This document shows, one piece after another, positions 14,975 to 23,077 of a stretch of DNA of 24,659 bases. The stretch spans positions 1-24,659 of the forward strand of contig JAEYQQ010000091.1 of assembly GCA_023409955.1 (NCBI GenBank), written 5' to 3'. How positions within the stretch are numbered: the first letter of the stretch is position 1; the number at the start of each line of letters is the position of its first letter. The notes under the pieces are model-generated. The model was not told where the DNA came from, made no database searches, and was given only the letters and a program-made list of their open reading frames with translations. This stretch comes from Bacillota bacterium (GTDB lineage Bacteria > Bacillota > Clostridia > Christensenellales > Aristaeellaceae). The translations under genes were made by a program, and so were the position numbers.

Positions 14975-15901
14975 ATGCCGGAGTTGATATTTCAGCCGTT
15001 CCATGCTAAACTGGTTGCGCTTTTTAGAGAGGTGAACCGGATACAAATGGAACGCAGAAATGACGCATGCGTTTTACTGACGCTGAATACCCACAGCCTG
15101 ATGATGCCTGACAACGCGGCCTGCCTGTGCACGGTTGCCGATGCTTTTAAGAACGAGCGGGTGGACTTGCTGGCCCTGCAGGAGGTCAATCAGGAACGAA
15201 CCGCCCCTGTGATGGACGCCCAGACGCTGAACGCGCTGGGTTATCGGGAGGGCGGCTCCGCATGTCCCGTCAAAGAGGGTAACTTCGCGGTGCTGCTGGT
15301 GCGGGAGTTGCTGCGCCGGGGCCTGCGCGTGCAGTGGACGTGGGCGTTTGCCCATGTGGGCTATGACCGCTATGACGAGGGTCTGGCGCTGATCTCCCGG
15401 GGCGAGGTGCAGGAAGCCGGAGCGCTGAACATCTCCACGCCGGAAGGACGCTGCGCCCGTGTTGTTCCATACATCAGGACGATGTGTGGGAATGAACCCA
15501 TGTGGTGCTACGCCGCGCACATGGGCTGGTGGCAGGATCAGGAGGACCCCTTCCTGGGCCAGTGGGAAAAGCTGTCGGGGGACGCGCTCATGCGCAGTGC
15601 AGGAGACCCGGTCTACGTACTGGGCGACTTCAACAGCCCGGCGCATGTCCGCGGCGAGGGTTACGACCGTATGCTGCGGGACGGCTGGCAGGACTGCTAT
15701 ACCCGCGCGGCGGAAAAGGACGGCGGCATGACCGTCGGCGGCAAGATCGACGGCTGGCGGGAAGGCAAGGATGAAGCGCGGCGCATTGATTTCGCGCTTA
15801 CCCGGGGAACGAAGGGAACACGCAGCAGCCGGGTTATCTTCAACGGAGACTTTTATCCTGTGGTGTCCGACCATTATGGCGTACTGACGCAAGAAGCATG
15901 A
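14975..15901 (+). CDS. Endonuclease/exonuclease/phosphatase family hydrolase
   Basis: A 308-residue metal-dependent phosphohydrolase of the EEP (DNase I-like) fold. Family landmarks: TLNTHSL near residue 36 for the first strand, the catalytic metal-binding Glu in LLALQEVNQE near residue 68, a central YAAHMGWW, the VYVLGDFNSPAH segment near 215 and the terminal SDHYGVL. There is no signal peptide, so it is cytoplasmic. EEP members include nucleases, sphingomyelinases, inositol phosphatases and the maltose-6'-phosphate phosphatase MapP. Placed at the head of a sugar-uptake cluster, a sugar-phosphate or phosphodiester phosphatase is the more likely role here (inference). AAGGA precedes the ATG, the next gene starts 16 bases on, and no convincing promoter was found upstream. 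Confidence 0.85.
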   Translation: MPELIFQPFHAKLVALFREVNRIQMERRNDACVLLTLNTHSLMMPDNAACLCTVADAFKNERVDLLALQEVNQERTAPVMDAQTLNALGYREGGSACPVKEGNFAVLLVRELLRRGLRVQWTWAFAHVGYDRYDEGLALISRGEVQEAGALNISTPEGRCARVVPYIRTMCGNEPMWCYAAHMGWWQDQEDPFLGQWEKLSGDALMRSAGDPVYVLGDFNSPAHVRGEGYDRMLRDGWQDCYTRAAEKDGGMTVGGKIDGWREGKDEARRIDFALTRGTKGTRSSRVIFNGDFYPVVSDHYGVLTQEA

Positions 15902-15917
15902 AAGGGAGATACGCAAG

Positions 15918-16649
15918 ATGAAACTGCTGATCGTTCGCCATGGTGAGCCGGATTATGAACACGATTCCCTGACGGAGAAGGGCTGGCGGGAGGCGGAGCT
16001 GCTGGCGGATCGCTTGTGCAGGCTGAACATCCGTGCCTTTTACGTTTCACCTCTGGGCCGTGCGCAGGCGACGGCAAAGCCCACTCTGGAACGGCTGGGC
16101 CGTCCGGCGGAGGTGCTGAGCTGGCTGCACGAGTTCCGTGGCAAGGTGTTGGATCCCATGACGGGCGAAGACCGCATTGCCTGGGATCTGATGCCTGGGT
16201 ATTGGAAGAACAGCCCCGAGATGTTTGACCGGGAAAACTGGCGCACCAACAATCTGTACGAAACCGGCAATTCCGGTGCCATTTATGACGAAACTGCGGC
16301 GGGTGTGGATGCGCTGCTGGCCAGGCATGGCTATGTGCGGGACGGCGGCATCTATCACAGCGATGCGCCCAATACGGATACCATCGTGCTGTTTTGCCAT
16401 TTGGCGCTGGGCATGACCATTCTCTCGCATCTGCAGGGCATTTCACCTGTGGTTCTGTGGCACAACTTCTTCATGCCCACCAGCTCGGTCACGACGCTGG
16501 TGACGGAGGAACGGCGGCCCAATGAGATTTCCTTCCGCTGCCTTCAGGTGGGGGACACCTCCCATCTGTATGCGGGCGATGAGCCTGTCTCCCACGCGGG
16601 CTTTTTCCGGGAGACCTACGCGCTGGAGGACGGTAAGGAGGCACAGTAA
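15918..16649 (+). CDS. Histidine phosphatase family protein
   Basis: A 243-residue member of the histidine phosphatase (phosphoglycerate mutase-like) superfamily. The phosphorylated His is in LIVRHGEPD (residues 4-12). LTEKGWREAELLADRL follows as usual, then YVSPLGRAQATAKP with the second conserved Arg. The distal catalytic His is in IVLFCHLALGM, after the NTDTIVL strand. A region around residues 70-130 (HEFRGKVLDP..WDLMPGYW) is specific to the subfamily. It probably acts on a small phosphorylated metabolite in the cytoplasm; the substrate cannot be named. GGGAG precedes the ATG, and its TAA directly abuts the sensor kinase start codon, so the genes are co-translated. Confidence 0.88.
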   Translation: MKLLIVRHGEPDYEHDSLTEKGWREAELLADRLCRLNIRAFYVSPLGRAQATAKPTLERLGRPAEVLSWLHEFRGKVLDPMTGEDRIAWDLMPGYWKNSPEMFDRENWRTNNLYETGNSGAIYDETAAGVDALLARHGYVRDGGIYHSDAPNTDTIVLFCHLALGMTILSHLQGISPVVLWHNFFMPTSSVTTLVTEERRPNEISFRCLQVGDTSHLYAGDEPVSHAGFFRETYALEDGKEAQ

Positions 16650-18452
16650 ATGAAGAGCAGGCAGGAAAAAGTACGCAGCTTTGAAAAGCACAACACGCTG
16701 CATCGTTCCATCCGCAAAACCATGGCGCTGTGTGTGGCCATCTGCGCGTTGCTGGGGCTGTTCAGCATCAAGCTACTGGCAAGCTCCTATGACGAAGCCT
16801 TTGCCACACAGCAAAGCGAAGTGGCGGAACGATACTTTTCCCAACTGAAGACCTGCATGAATGACAGTGTACTGCTGTCCAGGCAGCTGCTGGGCAACGA
16901 AACCATTCAGACGGCGCTGGCGCAGATTCTGGACACAGACGCCTCCACCCGCGCCCATGCCCTGGCCAGAACCCAGCTGCGCGAGGCCACGTCAGTGTTG
17001 GCGGGTGACCGTCCCCGTTCCATTGAGCATGTGGACGTGGTGGACGCCAACGGCAATTTCTACAGCTATGGCGCCATGCCCATGACAGCTGACTTTCAGA
17101 CAAAGCTGATGGCGCTGACGACGCGTTGTCCTCAGGATGGCGCGGCTTATTGGTTTGCCCTGAATGATGATGGCACCAACTATCTGGTGCTGGCCCGGGC
17201 CATACGCGAGACGAAAAACCTGTCCCTGCGGCATCTGGGCTATGAGTTGATGTTGATGGATCTGCGGGACTGCCTGAGCAAGGCGGACGCGGTGAACCAG
17301 CGATTCATCAACACCACGGACATCTATCTGGACGGAGAACTGATCTGCCAGGGCATAAGCAGCCCCGCTGAGGGTGTGACCCTGCCTCTGGATATCCGGT
17401 GGCGTCTGATGACCATCTCCGGGAATCGTTATCTGGTCACCCAGGGCAGCTTTTTCAGCGACCGCATCTGGGTGGTCAACTTTCTGGATCACACGGAAAC
17501 AACCAAGGCGCTGAAGCAGGTTCGTCTGGGCCTGATGGGATCACTGCTGATGGTGCTGCTGGTGGTGTTGCTCATTGGCGTGCGCGGGGTGGACAATCGC
17601 TTCCGCAATCTGGAAAGACTGACGGATACAGTGTCGCACATGCAGTACGGCGAATTGCATGTGGAACTGGATCGGGAGCTGCTGAGCGCGGATGATGAGG
17701 TGGGCGTGTTTGCCCGGCGCTTTCAGCATGCTATGAACCGAATTGATGATCTGGTGAACCGCGACTTGAAAAAGCAGCTGTTCGCCACGCAGGCCCAGTG
17801 TCGCATGCTGCAGGCGCAGATCCGCCCGCACTTTCTGTACAACACGCTAGAAACGATCCACGCCGCTGCCATCCGGGACGGCAACACGGACATCAGCCGC
17901 ATGGCGCTGAGCCTTTCCCGGCTGGTCCGGGCCTCTTACCGCGATTCCATGTGGGGGCCGCTGCAAAGTGAAATTTCTTTTGTGCAGGAATATCTGTCCA
18001 TCTATCGAATTCGTTTTGGTGAGCGCTTACAGGCATTGATCGAATATGACCCGGATGACGGGGATATTCTGCTGCCCCAAATGACGCTGCAGCCACTGGT
18101 GGAAAATTCCATTCGTTATGGTCTGATGAAAAAGGTCGGCAAGGGACGGGTGCGGCTGCGGATTCGCCACACGGGAAACCGGCTCAAAATCAGCCTGTTC
18201 GACAACGGTGTGGGTTTCCCAAAGGAATTGATGAACAAGTATCAGAATATGCATCTTGCTCAGCAGCTGGAACTGCATGGCACAGCCAACGTGCTGGCCC
18301 GCTTGAAATATACCTATGGCGATGAAGCACGTGTGCAAATGCGCAGCAAGGAGGGCTTCTGGACCAATCTATCCATCATCATTCCTGACGAACTGCCGGA
18401 AAGCATTCGAAAGGAGGCGGAGGAAAATGTACAGGGTGCTGCTCGTGGATGA
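16650..18452 (+). CDS. YesM-type sensor histidine kinase
   Basis: A 600-residue sensor kinase of the YesM/LytS-like class that usually governs carbohydrate ABC importers in Firmicutes. Layout: transmembrane helix about residues 25-47, a long extracytoplasmic region, a second helix about 290-310 (GSLLMVLLVVLLIGV), HAMP, then the His_kinase domain with phospho-accepting His394 in AQIRPHFLYNTLE. The ATP-binding domain follows with MTLQPLVENSIRYGL (N box) and FDNGVGFP (G box). The ATG abuts the previous stop, with TAAGGAGG just upstream. Its 3' end overlaps the response regulator start by 26 bases, which argues for tight coupling of the pair. Confidence 0.92.
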   Translation: MKSRQEKVRSFEKHNTLHRSIRKTMALCVAICALLGLFSIKLLASSYDEAFATQQSEVAERYFSQLKTCMNDSVLLSRQLLGNETIQTALAQILDTDASTRAHALARTQLREATSVLAGDRPRSIEHVDVVDANGNFYSYGAMPMTADFQTKLMALTTRCPQDGAAYWFALNDDGTNYLVLARAIRETKNLSLRHLGYELMLMDLRDCLSKADAVNQRFINTTDIYLDGELICQGISSPAEGVTLPLDIRWRLMTISGNRYLVTQGSFFSDRIWVVNFLDHTETTKALKQVRLGLMGSLLMVLLVVLLIGVRGVDNRFRNLERLTDTVSHMQYGELHVELDRELLSADDEVGVFARRFQHAMNRIDDLVNRDLKKQLFATQAQCRMLQAQIRPHFLYNTLETIHAAAIRDGNTDISRMALSLSRLVRASYRDSMWGPLQSEISFVQEYLSIYRIRFGERLQALIEYDPDDGDILLPQMTLQPLVENSIRYGLMKKVGKGRVRLRIRHTGNRLKISLFDNGVGFPKELMNKYQNMHLAQQLELHGTANVLARLKYTYGDEARVQMRSKEGFWTNLSIIIPDELPESIRKEAEENVQGAARG

Positions 18453-19152
18453 CGAGCCGTTGACGCTGGAGCATACGCGCGCTGTGGTGGAGCATGGCAT
18501 CGCTCAGTGCGAGATTATCGGTACGGCAACCAACGGTCTGGAGGGCATCGAGGCGATTCGCCGCCTGAAGCCGGATGTGGTGATTACAGATGTGGTCATG
18601 CCCGGCGCGACGGGGTTGGAGCTGATCGACGCGACTCTTGAGGAAAGCCACTGTCACTTTATCGTGATTTCCGGTTACCAGGAGTTTGAATATGTTCGCC
18701 ACGCCATGCGTTCCGGCGCAGTGGATTACCTTCTCAAGCCCATTACGGAGCAGGATCTTCGTCAGGCCTTTAGGCGGCTAAACGGCTCCGCGGCGGAGGA
18801 GGAGAGCAACGAGCAGCGCTATGGCTCGCTGGTGGCGCAGGTTATTCGCGCCATTGACGAGCATTACACGGAACCGGAACTGTCCCTGGGCTGGATCTGT
18901 GACAATGAGCTGTTCATGAACAGCACCCATGTGGGACGGCTGTTTCATAAGCGAACTGGACAGAAGTTTACCGCCTGGCTGACGGAAAAGCGTCTGCGCG
19001 AGGCGCGTCGGCTGTTGGATCAGGATCGGGATTTATCCATTACCGAGGCCGCAGAACGGGCAGGCTTTTCCTCTGCAAAATATTTCACCGAGGTCTTTCG
19101 CAAGAACTACGGCATGTCCCCAGGGCAATACAAGCAGGATGAAAAAGAATAA
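18427..19152 (+). CDS. YesN-type response regulator with AraC DNA-binding domain
   Basis: A 241-residue response regulator. The receiver domain (1 to about 118) has VDDEP, phospho-acceptor Asp55 in VVITDVVMPGATG, and the Lys in YLLKPITEQDL. The AraC-type double helix-turn-helix (about 140-238) shows GWICDNELFMNSTHVGRLFHK-like first and SITEAAERAGFSSAKYFTEVF-like second helices, ending in YGMSPGQYKQ. The ATG at 18427 is chosen over upstream in-frame starts because GGAGGCGGAGGAA sits right before it and the receiver domain begins there. It probably activates the binding-protein–permease genes that start 195 bases downstream, past a terminator. Confidence 0.93.
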   Translation: MYRVLLVDDEPLTLEHTRAVVEHGIAQCEIIGTATNGLEGIEAIRRLKPDVVITDVVMPGATGLELIDATLEESHCHFIVISGYQEFEYVRHAMRSGAVDYLLKPITEQDLRQAFRRLNGSAAEEESNEQRYGSLVAQVIRAIDEHYTEPELSLGWICDNELFMNSTHVGRLFHKRTGQKFTAWLTEKRLREARRLLDQDRDLSITEAAERAGFSSAKYFTEVFRKNYGMSPGQYKQDEKE

Positions 19153-19161
19153 ATGGAACGC

Positions 19162-19193
19162 GGACCGATGTAATCAACGTCGGTTCTTTTTTT
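19162..19193 (+). terminator. Terminator after the response regulator gene
   Basis: GGACCGATGT (19162-19171) pairs with ACGTCGGTTC (19177-19186) through ten pairs including G-U, with loop AATCA and a run of seven T. It separates the phosphatase–regulator genes from the transporter genes. Confidence 0.85.
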
Positions 19194-19287
19194 GGAGTCC
19201 CGGTAAATGTACAATCTGGTCATAACATGAAAGAATAACACAAAAAACTCATTTTTTTGGAAGGACGAGTCAAATAATTTCATCGCC

Positions 19288-19316
19288 TTTACGAAAAACA
19301 CATGCTATGCTATGGC
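19288..19316 (+). promoter_or_regulatory. Candidate promoter of the ABC importer operon
   Basis: TTTACG (19288-19293), a 17-base spacer and TATGGC (19311-19316), with TG upstream of the -10 box. Both boxes are imperfect, as expected for an activated promoter. The region 19199-19287 would hold the AraC-type regulator site, but no clear direct repeat was recognised. Confidence 0.4.
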
Positions 19317-19346
19317 TATCAAAAAAAGAAACAAGGAGGTTTTCCC

Positions 19347-20603
19347 ATGAAGAAACTGATGGCTATCCTGTTGACCGTGGCCATGCTGCTGACCCTGAGC
19401 GCAGCGGCGTTCGCCGACGAACCCATGCGGATGTGCTGGTGGGGTTCCGAATCCAGCAACAAGATCTACTTGGACGTTATGGACATGTTCATCCAGGCAA
19501 CCGGCACCGACGTGGAACCTGAATACTACTCCTGGGATGACTACTGGACCAAGATGAACACCCTGGCCGCCGGTAACGACCTGCCCGACAGCCTGCGCAT
19601 GGACTATCAGTACATCAAGAGCTATGTAGAAAAGGGCCTGTTGATGGACCTGAAGCTCCTGGTGGAATCCGGTGCCATCGACGTCTCTGACGTGCCCGAA
19701 AGCGTACTGAGCGGCGGCATGATCAACGGCGGCCTGTACGGCATCAACGCCGGCTCCAACGGCCTGTGCATGGTGACCAACCGCAAGCTGGTGGAAGACG
19801 CCGGCATGCAGGTTCCCACCAACGAGATGACCTGGGAAGAATTTGAGAAGTGGGTTCTTGAGTTCCATGAGAAGACCGGCAAGTTCGGCCTAGACATGGA
19901 AGGCCTGGACTTCGGCTCCTTCCGTATCATCGCCCGCGAGCACGGCGGCGAGCTGTACAACGCTGACCAGACGGCTGCCGGCTTCGACACTCAGGTGCTG
20001 ACCGATTACTTCGCCTCTGTCAAGCGCATGCATGACGCCGGCGCCATCCAGAACGTGGCTGAGACCACCGTGGATGTTGGCAAGGAAAACTACTTCTTCA
20101 GCAAGGGCGAGGCTGCTGTGATCTGGACCACCACCGACAGCTCCACCACCTTCGCCAAGCTGCTCAAGGACAACTACGGCCTGCTGTCCTACACCGTGTA
20201 TCCCGGCGCTGCCGCCACCAAGGCCATGTATGTGAAGCCCTCTCAGTTCATGAGCATCGCCGCTACCAGCGAGAACGTGGACGCGGCTGTGTCCTACATC
20301 AACTACTGGACCAACGACGAAGCCTGGAACCTGTACATCTCCGGCCGCCGCGGCGTGCCGATCTCTCCCAAGATGGCTAATGTCGTGGGCGCTTCCCTGG
20401 ACGATATCTCCGGCAACATGTTCGCCTACATGAACGTGCTGAACGAGTATTCCTCCAAGCTGAACGATCCCGAACCCACCTGCCATGGCGAGGTGTCCAA
20501 GGAATTTGAAAATGCTCAGGCCAGCGTGCTCTTCGGTGAAGCGACTCCCGAAGCGGCTGCTGAGAGCTTTGTGGCTTTCCTCAACAACGCTCTGAACAAC
20601 TAA
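19347..20603 (+). CDS. Sugar ABC transporter substrate-binding protein (family 1)
   Basis: A 418-residue extracellular solute-binding protein of the CUT1 type, capturing an oligosaccharide or similar solute for the two permeases downstream. The N-terminus (MKKLMAILLTVAMLL then AAAFADEP) is a plain signal peptide cleaved near residue 22-23. There is no lipobox cysteine, unlike most Firmicutes binding proteins. The mature start MRMCWWGSESSNKIY, then YYSWDDYWTKMNTLAAGNDLPD and NGGLYGINAGSNG, is typical of the family. The ATG at 19347 is fixed by a perfect AAGGAGG 7 bases upstream. Codons are strongly biased to C-ending forms and CTG, suggesting high expression. The ligand cannot be told from the sequence. 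Confidence 0.93.
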   Translation: MKKLMAILLTVAMLLTLSAAAFADEPMRMCWWGSESSNKIYLDVMDMFIQATGTDVEPEYYSWDDYWTKMNTLAAGNDLPDSLRMDYQYIKSYVEKGLLMDLKLLVESGAIDVSDVPESVLSGGMINGGLYGINAGSNGLCMVTNRKLVEDAGMQVPTNEMTWEEFEKWVLEFHEKTGKFGLDMEGLDFGSFRIIAREHGGELYNADQTAAGFDTQVLTDYFASVKRMHDAGAIQNVAETTVDVGKENYFFSKGEAAVIWTTTDSSTTFAKLLKDNYGLLSYTVYPGAAATKAMYVKPSQFMSIAATSENVDAAVSYINYWTNDEAWNLYISGRRGVPISPKMANVVGASLDDISGNMFAYMNVLNEYSSKLNDPEPTCHGEVSKEFENAQASVLFGEATPEAAAESFVAFLNNALNN

Positions 20604-20626
20604 GCGGAAACCAGGAAATCCTTTGC

Positions 20627-20745
20627 CGGGGCTGCGAAAGCAGCCCCGTGCGTTTCATCACAAGCATGTGCGCCATGGAGACAGCACCCTGCCCATCCGA
20701 AGTCTCTTTGGATGCGTAGGCTCCATGAAGCGGTCCGTGCCGCTT
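20627..20745 (+). other. Chain of stem-loops between binding protein and permease genes
   Basis: In order: CGGGGCTGC-GAAA-GCAGCCCCG (20627-20648, nine pairs, GNRA loop). Next, CATGGAG/CTCCATG (20674-20680 with 20721-20727) encloses CATCCGAAG/CTTTGGATG (20694-20714). Last is AAGCGG/CCGCTT (20728-20745). None has a T tract. The first hairpin is the kind that protects the message of a binding protein and lowers transcription into the permeases. The 215-base gap is long for such an operon and its remainder is not coding. Confidence 0.7.
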
Positions 20746-20818
20746 TGCCGACCGGGATGACGGATGATACGCGCACAACCCGGCCTCCGGAACTCGATCG
20801 GACTTCACAGAAGGAAGG

Positions 20819-21748
20819 ATGAACGTTGTGATCGCCGCCAAGATAACCACACTGTCTGCGGGCGCAAAGCGGCGCCTTCGGAGGAATAACCTTGCGGGTT
20901 ATGCCTTCATTGCTCCCTGGCTCTTCGGCCTGCTGGCCTTTACCTCCATCCCCATGATCTATTCCCTGTACCTGTCCTTCACCAAGTATGACGCGCTGAG
21001 CGCGCCGGTGTGGACGGGCATTCAGAACTATGTGACCATGTTTAAGGACGCCACCTTCTGGCAGTCCGTGGGTGTAACCTTTAAGTACGTATTCATTCTG
21101 GTGCCGCTCCGTCTGGCAACCGCGCTGGGCGTGGCCATGATTCTAGCGTCCAAGCATCGCGGAATCGGCCTTTACCGCACCATTTACTATATTCCTTCCC
21201 TGTTAGGCGGCAGCGTGGCCATCGCCATTATCTGGGCGCAGCTGTTTGGCTCCCAGGGCGCCATCAACGGCTTGCTGTCCCAGCTGCTGGGATACACCGT
21301 TAACTTCAACTGGGTGGGCGAGCGCTCTTCTGCACTATACTCCCTGATCCTGCTGGGCTGCTGGCACTTCGGATCTTCCATGCTGATCTTTATTTCCGGC
21401 ATCAAGCAGATACCTCAGAACTACTACGAGGCGGCACTAATCGACGGCGCAAACGCTCCCCAGCGCTTCTTCAAAATTACCCTGCCCATGCTCAGCCCCG
21501 TGATCTTCTTCAACCTGGTCATGGGCATCATCACCGCCTTCAAGTCTTTCTCGGAAAGCCTGATTATCACCGAGGGCGGCCCGCTGAACAGCACCATGCT
21601 GTTCGCACTGCACATCTACAAGCAGGGCTTCTCCTACTTCAAAATGGGCTATGCCTGCGCCATGTCCTGGGTGCTGCTGCTGATTATCGGCGTATTCTCG
21701 ATTTTCATCTTCGGCAGCTCCAATGGCTGGGTCCACTACGAAGAGTAA
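20819..21748 (+). CDS. Sugar ABC transporter permease (MalF-like)
   Basis: A 309-residue inner-membrane permease of the CUT1 sugar importer class with six predicted helices. It starts with a basic cytoplasmic leader, then NNLAGYAFIAPWLFGLLAF as the first helix. The conserved cytoplasmic EAA loop is EAALIDGANAPQRFFKITLP near residue 202-221, where the ATPase would dock. AAGGAAGG lies immediately before the ATG at 20819 (spacing only about 3). The GTG at 20828, in frame and better spaced, may be the true start, which would shorten the protein by 3 residues. It is followed after 16 bases by the second permease. No ATP-binding subunit is in the cluster, so a shared MsmK-type ATPase from elsewhere is expected. 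Confidence 0.92.
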   Translation: MNVVIAAKITTLSAGAKRRLRRNNLAGYAFIAPWLFGLLAFTSIPMIYSLYLSFTKYDALSAPVWTGIQNYVTMFKDATFWQSVGVTFKYVFILVPLRLATALGVAMILASKHRGIGLYRTIYYIPSLLGGSVAIAIIWAQLFGSQGAINGLLSQLLGYTVNFNWVGERSSALYSLILLGCWHFGSSMLIFISGIKQIPQNYYEAALIDGANAPQRFFKITLPMLSPVIFFNLVMGIITAFKSFSESLIITEGGPLNSTMLFALHIYKQGFSYFKMGYACAMSWVLLLIIGVFSIFIFGSSNGWVHYEE

Positions 21749-21764
21749 GGAAGGAGCAAGCAAG

Positions 21765-22634
21765 ATGAAAAAAGAGCAAAAAACCGGACGCATGACCTGG
21801 AAGAAGGGGCTGCGTTCCTTCCTCTTTCACTTCTTCGCCATCCTTTTCGGAATCATCATGATCTATCCCCTGGTATGGATGGTGGCAAGCTCCCTGAAGC
21901 CCAATGATGAGGTCTTCACCACCGTAACCAGCCTGATTCCCTCCCGGTTTGTGTGGCAGAACTACCTGGATGGCTGGCAGTCTACCGGACGCTATACCTA
22001 TTCTACCTATTTCTCCAACTCGCTGCTCATTGCGGGGTTGTCCACCATCGGCGGCGTGGTTTCATCCTCTCTGGTGGCCTACGGCTTCGCCCGCATTCCC
22101 TTCAAGGGACGCAAGGTGTGGTTCACCATCCTGATGGGTACCATGTTGCTGCCCGTGCAGGTGCTGATGATTCCCCAGTACGTCATCTTCCAGAAGCTGC
22201 GCTGGATCAACACCTATCTGCCGATCATTGTTCCGCAGTTCTGTGCCGTGCCCTTCTTCGTGTTCCTGAACATGCAGTTCATGCGTGGCGTGCCCCGTGA
22301 GCTGGACGAAGCGGCGGAGATTGACGGCTGCGGCTGGCTTCGCATCTACACCAACATCCTGCTGCCCCTGTCGAAGCCCTCGCTGATTACTTCCTCCATC
22401 TTCGCTTTCTACTGGTCCTGGCAGGAGTTTCTGGGACCGTTGATCTACCTCAACAAGCCCAAGAAGTATACCGTGTCCATCGCCCTGAAGATGTTCGCAG
22501 ACCCCTCCGTGCAGACAAATTGGTCCGGCCTGTTTGCCATGACCACGCTGTCGATCATCCCGGTGGTGGCGGTGTTCATGTTCTTCCAGAAGTACCTGGT
22601 GGAAGGCGTTGCCACGACGGGCCTGAAGGCTTGA
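21765..22634 (+). CDS. Sugar ABC transporter permease (MalG-like)
   Basis: A 289-residue permease, second half of the importer channel. Six helices, starting with HFFAILFGIIMIYPLVWMV near residues 20-40. The VTSLIPSRFVWQNYLDGW segment after it is typical of MalG-like subunits. The EAA loop is ELDEAAEIDGCGWLRIY with ILLPLSKPSL following, near residues 180-205. The C-terminus VEGVATTGLKA is the usual ending of this family. ATG 21765 is chosen because GGAAGGAG stands before it. A longer in-frame start overlaps the upstream gene without a ribosome site. The operon ends here, and a strong hairpin lies 82 bases beyond. Confidence 0.93.
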   Translation: MKKEQKTGRMTWKKGLRSFLFHFFAILFGIIMIYPLVWMVASSLKPNDEVFTTVTSLIPSRFVWQNYLDGWQSTGRYTYSTYFSNSLLIAGLSTIGGVVSSSLVAYGFARIPFKGRKVWFTILMGTMLLPVQVLMIPQYVIFQKLRWINTYLPIIVPQFCAVPFFVFLNMQFMRGVPRELDEAAEIDGCGWLRIYTNILLPLSKPSLITSSIFAFYWSWQEFLGPLIYLNKPKKYTVSIALKMFADPSVQTNWSGLFAMTTLSIIPVVAVFMFFQKYLVEGVATTGLKA

Positions 22635-22715
22635 TCATCTTTCCAGAAAAACAGGGCGTGCTGCATGGAACGGCCTCAGCGTGTCAAAAAAGTGACTGCG
22701 GCCACTTCAGACCAT

Positions 22716-22750
22716 CAAAAAACCTACGTTTTTCAGACGTAGGTTTTTTG
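22716..22750. terminator. Strong bidirectional terminator after the ABC operon
   Basis: A perfect 13-bp stem (CAAAAAACCTACG with CGTAGGTTTTTTG, 9-nt loop) has A and T tracts at the stem base on both strands. It marks the end of the CTG-rich gene block. Confidence 0.9.
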
Positions 22751-23017
22751 CATGCGTGGAGGGAAGAGCGGAGAAACGCGAAAGGGATAGAAGTAAGAGA
22801 AGAGGCACTTTGCCATCTTCTTTATATTTTGGTCTGCACAGGTCAGAAGGCTCTGTTCGCGCATGTTTGATAAGCCGACCATGCGTGCAAAACGCAGGCC
22901 ATGGTTGTCTTTTGATTCTGCAAAGGAAAGTCGGCGTCAGACAGCGTAAAATATACCTTTTTTATATGTCCTTCTTATGGCTCCTCAAGGTTTTTTTTCG
23001 TATCTTGAAAAAACATA
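22751..23017. other. Non-coding region before the arsR–hgc operon
   Basis: No gene is supported; a 101-codon open frame here has no ribosome site and reads through the arsR promoter. It contains a modest hairpin (ACCATG at 22878-22883 with CATGGT at 22900-22905, inner GCGT/ACGC) followed by TGTCTTTTG, possibly a weak second terminator. Nearer to arsR there is an AT-rich dyad (GTTTTTT near 22990 with AAAAAAC near 23008). Base composition changes from GC-rich to AT-rich within this stretch. Confidence 0.5.
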
Positions 23018-23046
23018 TTCACATTTATCGATTTGAAGCATATAAT
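23018..23046 (+). promoter_or_regulatory. Promoter of the arsR–hgcAB operon
   Basis: TTCACA (23018-23023), a 17-base spacer and a perfect TATAAT (23041-23046), 31 bases before the arsR ATG. A 7-bp inverted repeat, TCACATT (23019-23025) and AATGTGA (23063-23069), brackets the -10 box, and CATATAAT/ATCATAT-type half sites lie over it. These are plausible ArsR operator elements for self-repression, but this is an inference. Confidence 0.75.
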
Positions 23047-23077
23047 CATATCGAAGTCTGAGAATGTGAGGATTGCC

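Noticed and set aside
22756..23061. A 101-codon plus-strand open frame before arsR
   Set aside because: It reads through the arsR promoter, has no ribosome site and has low-complexity basic content. It is probably non-coding.
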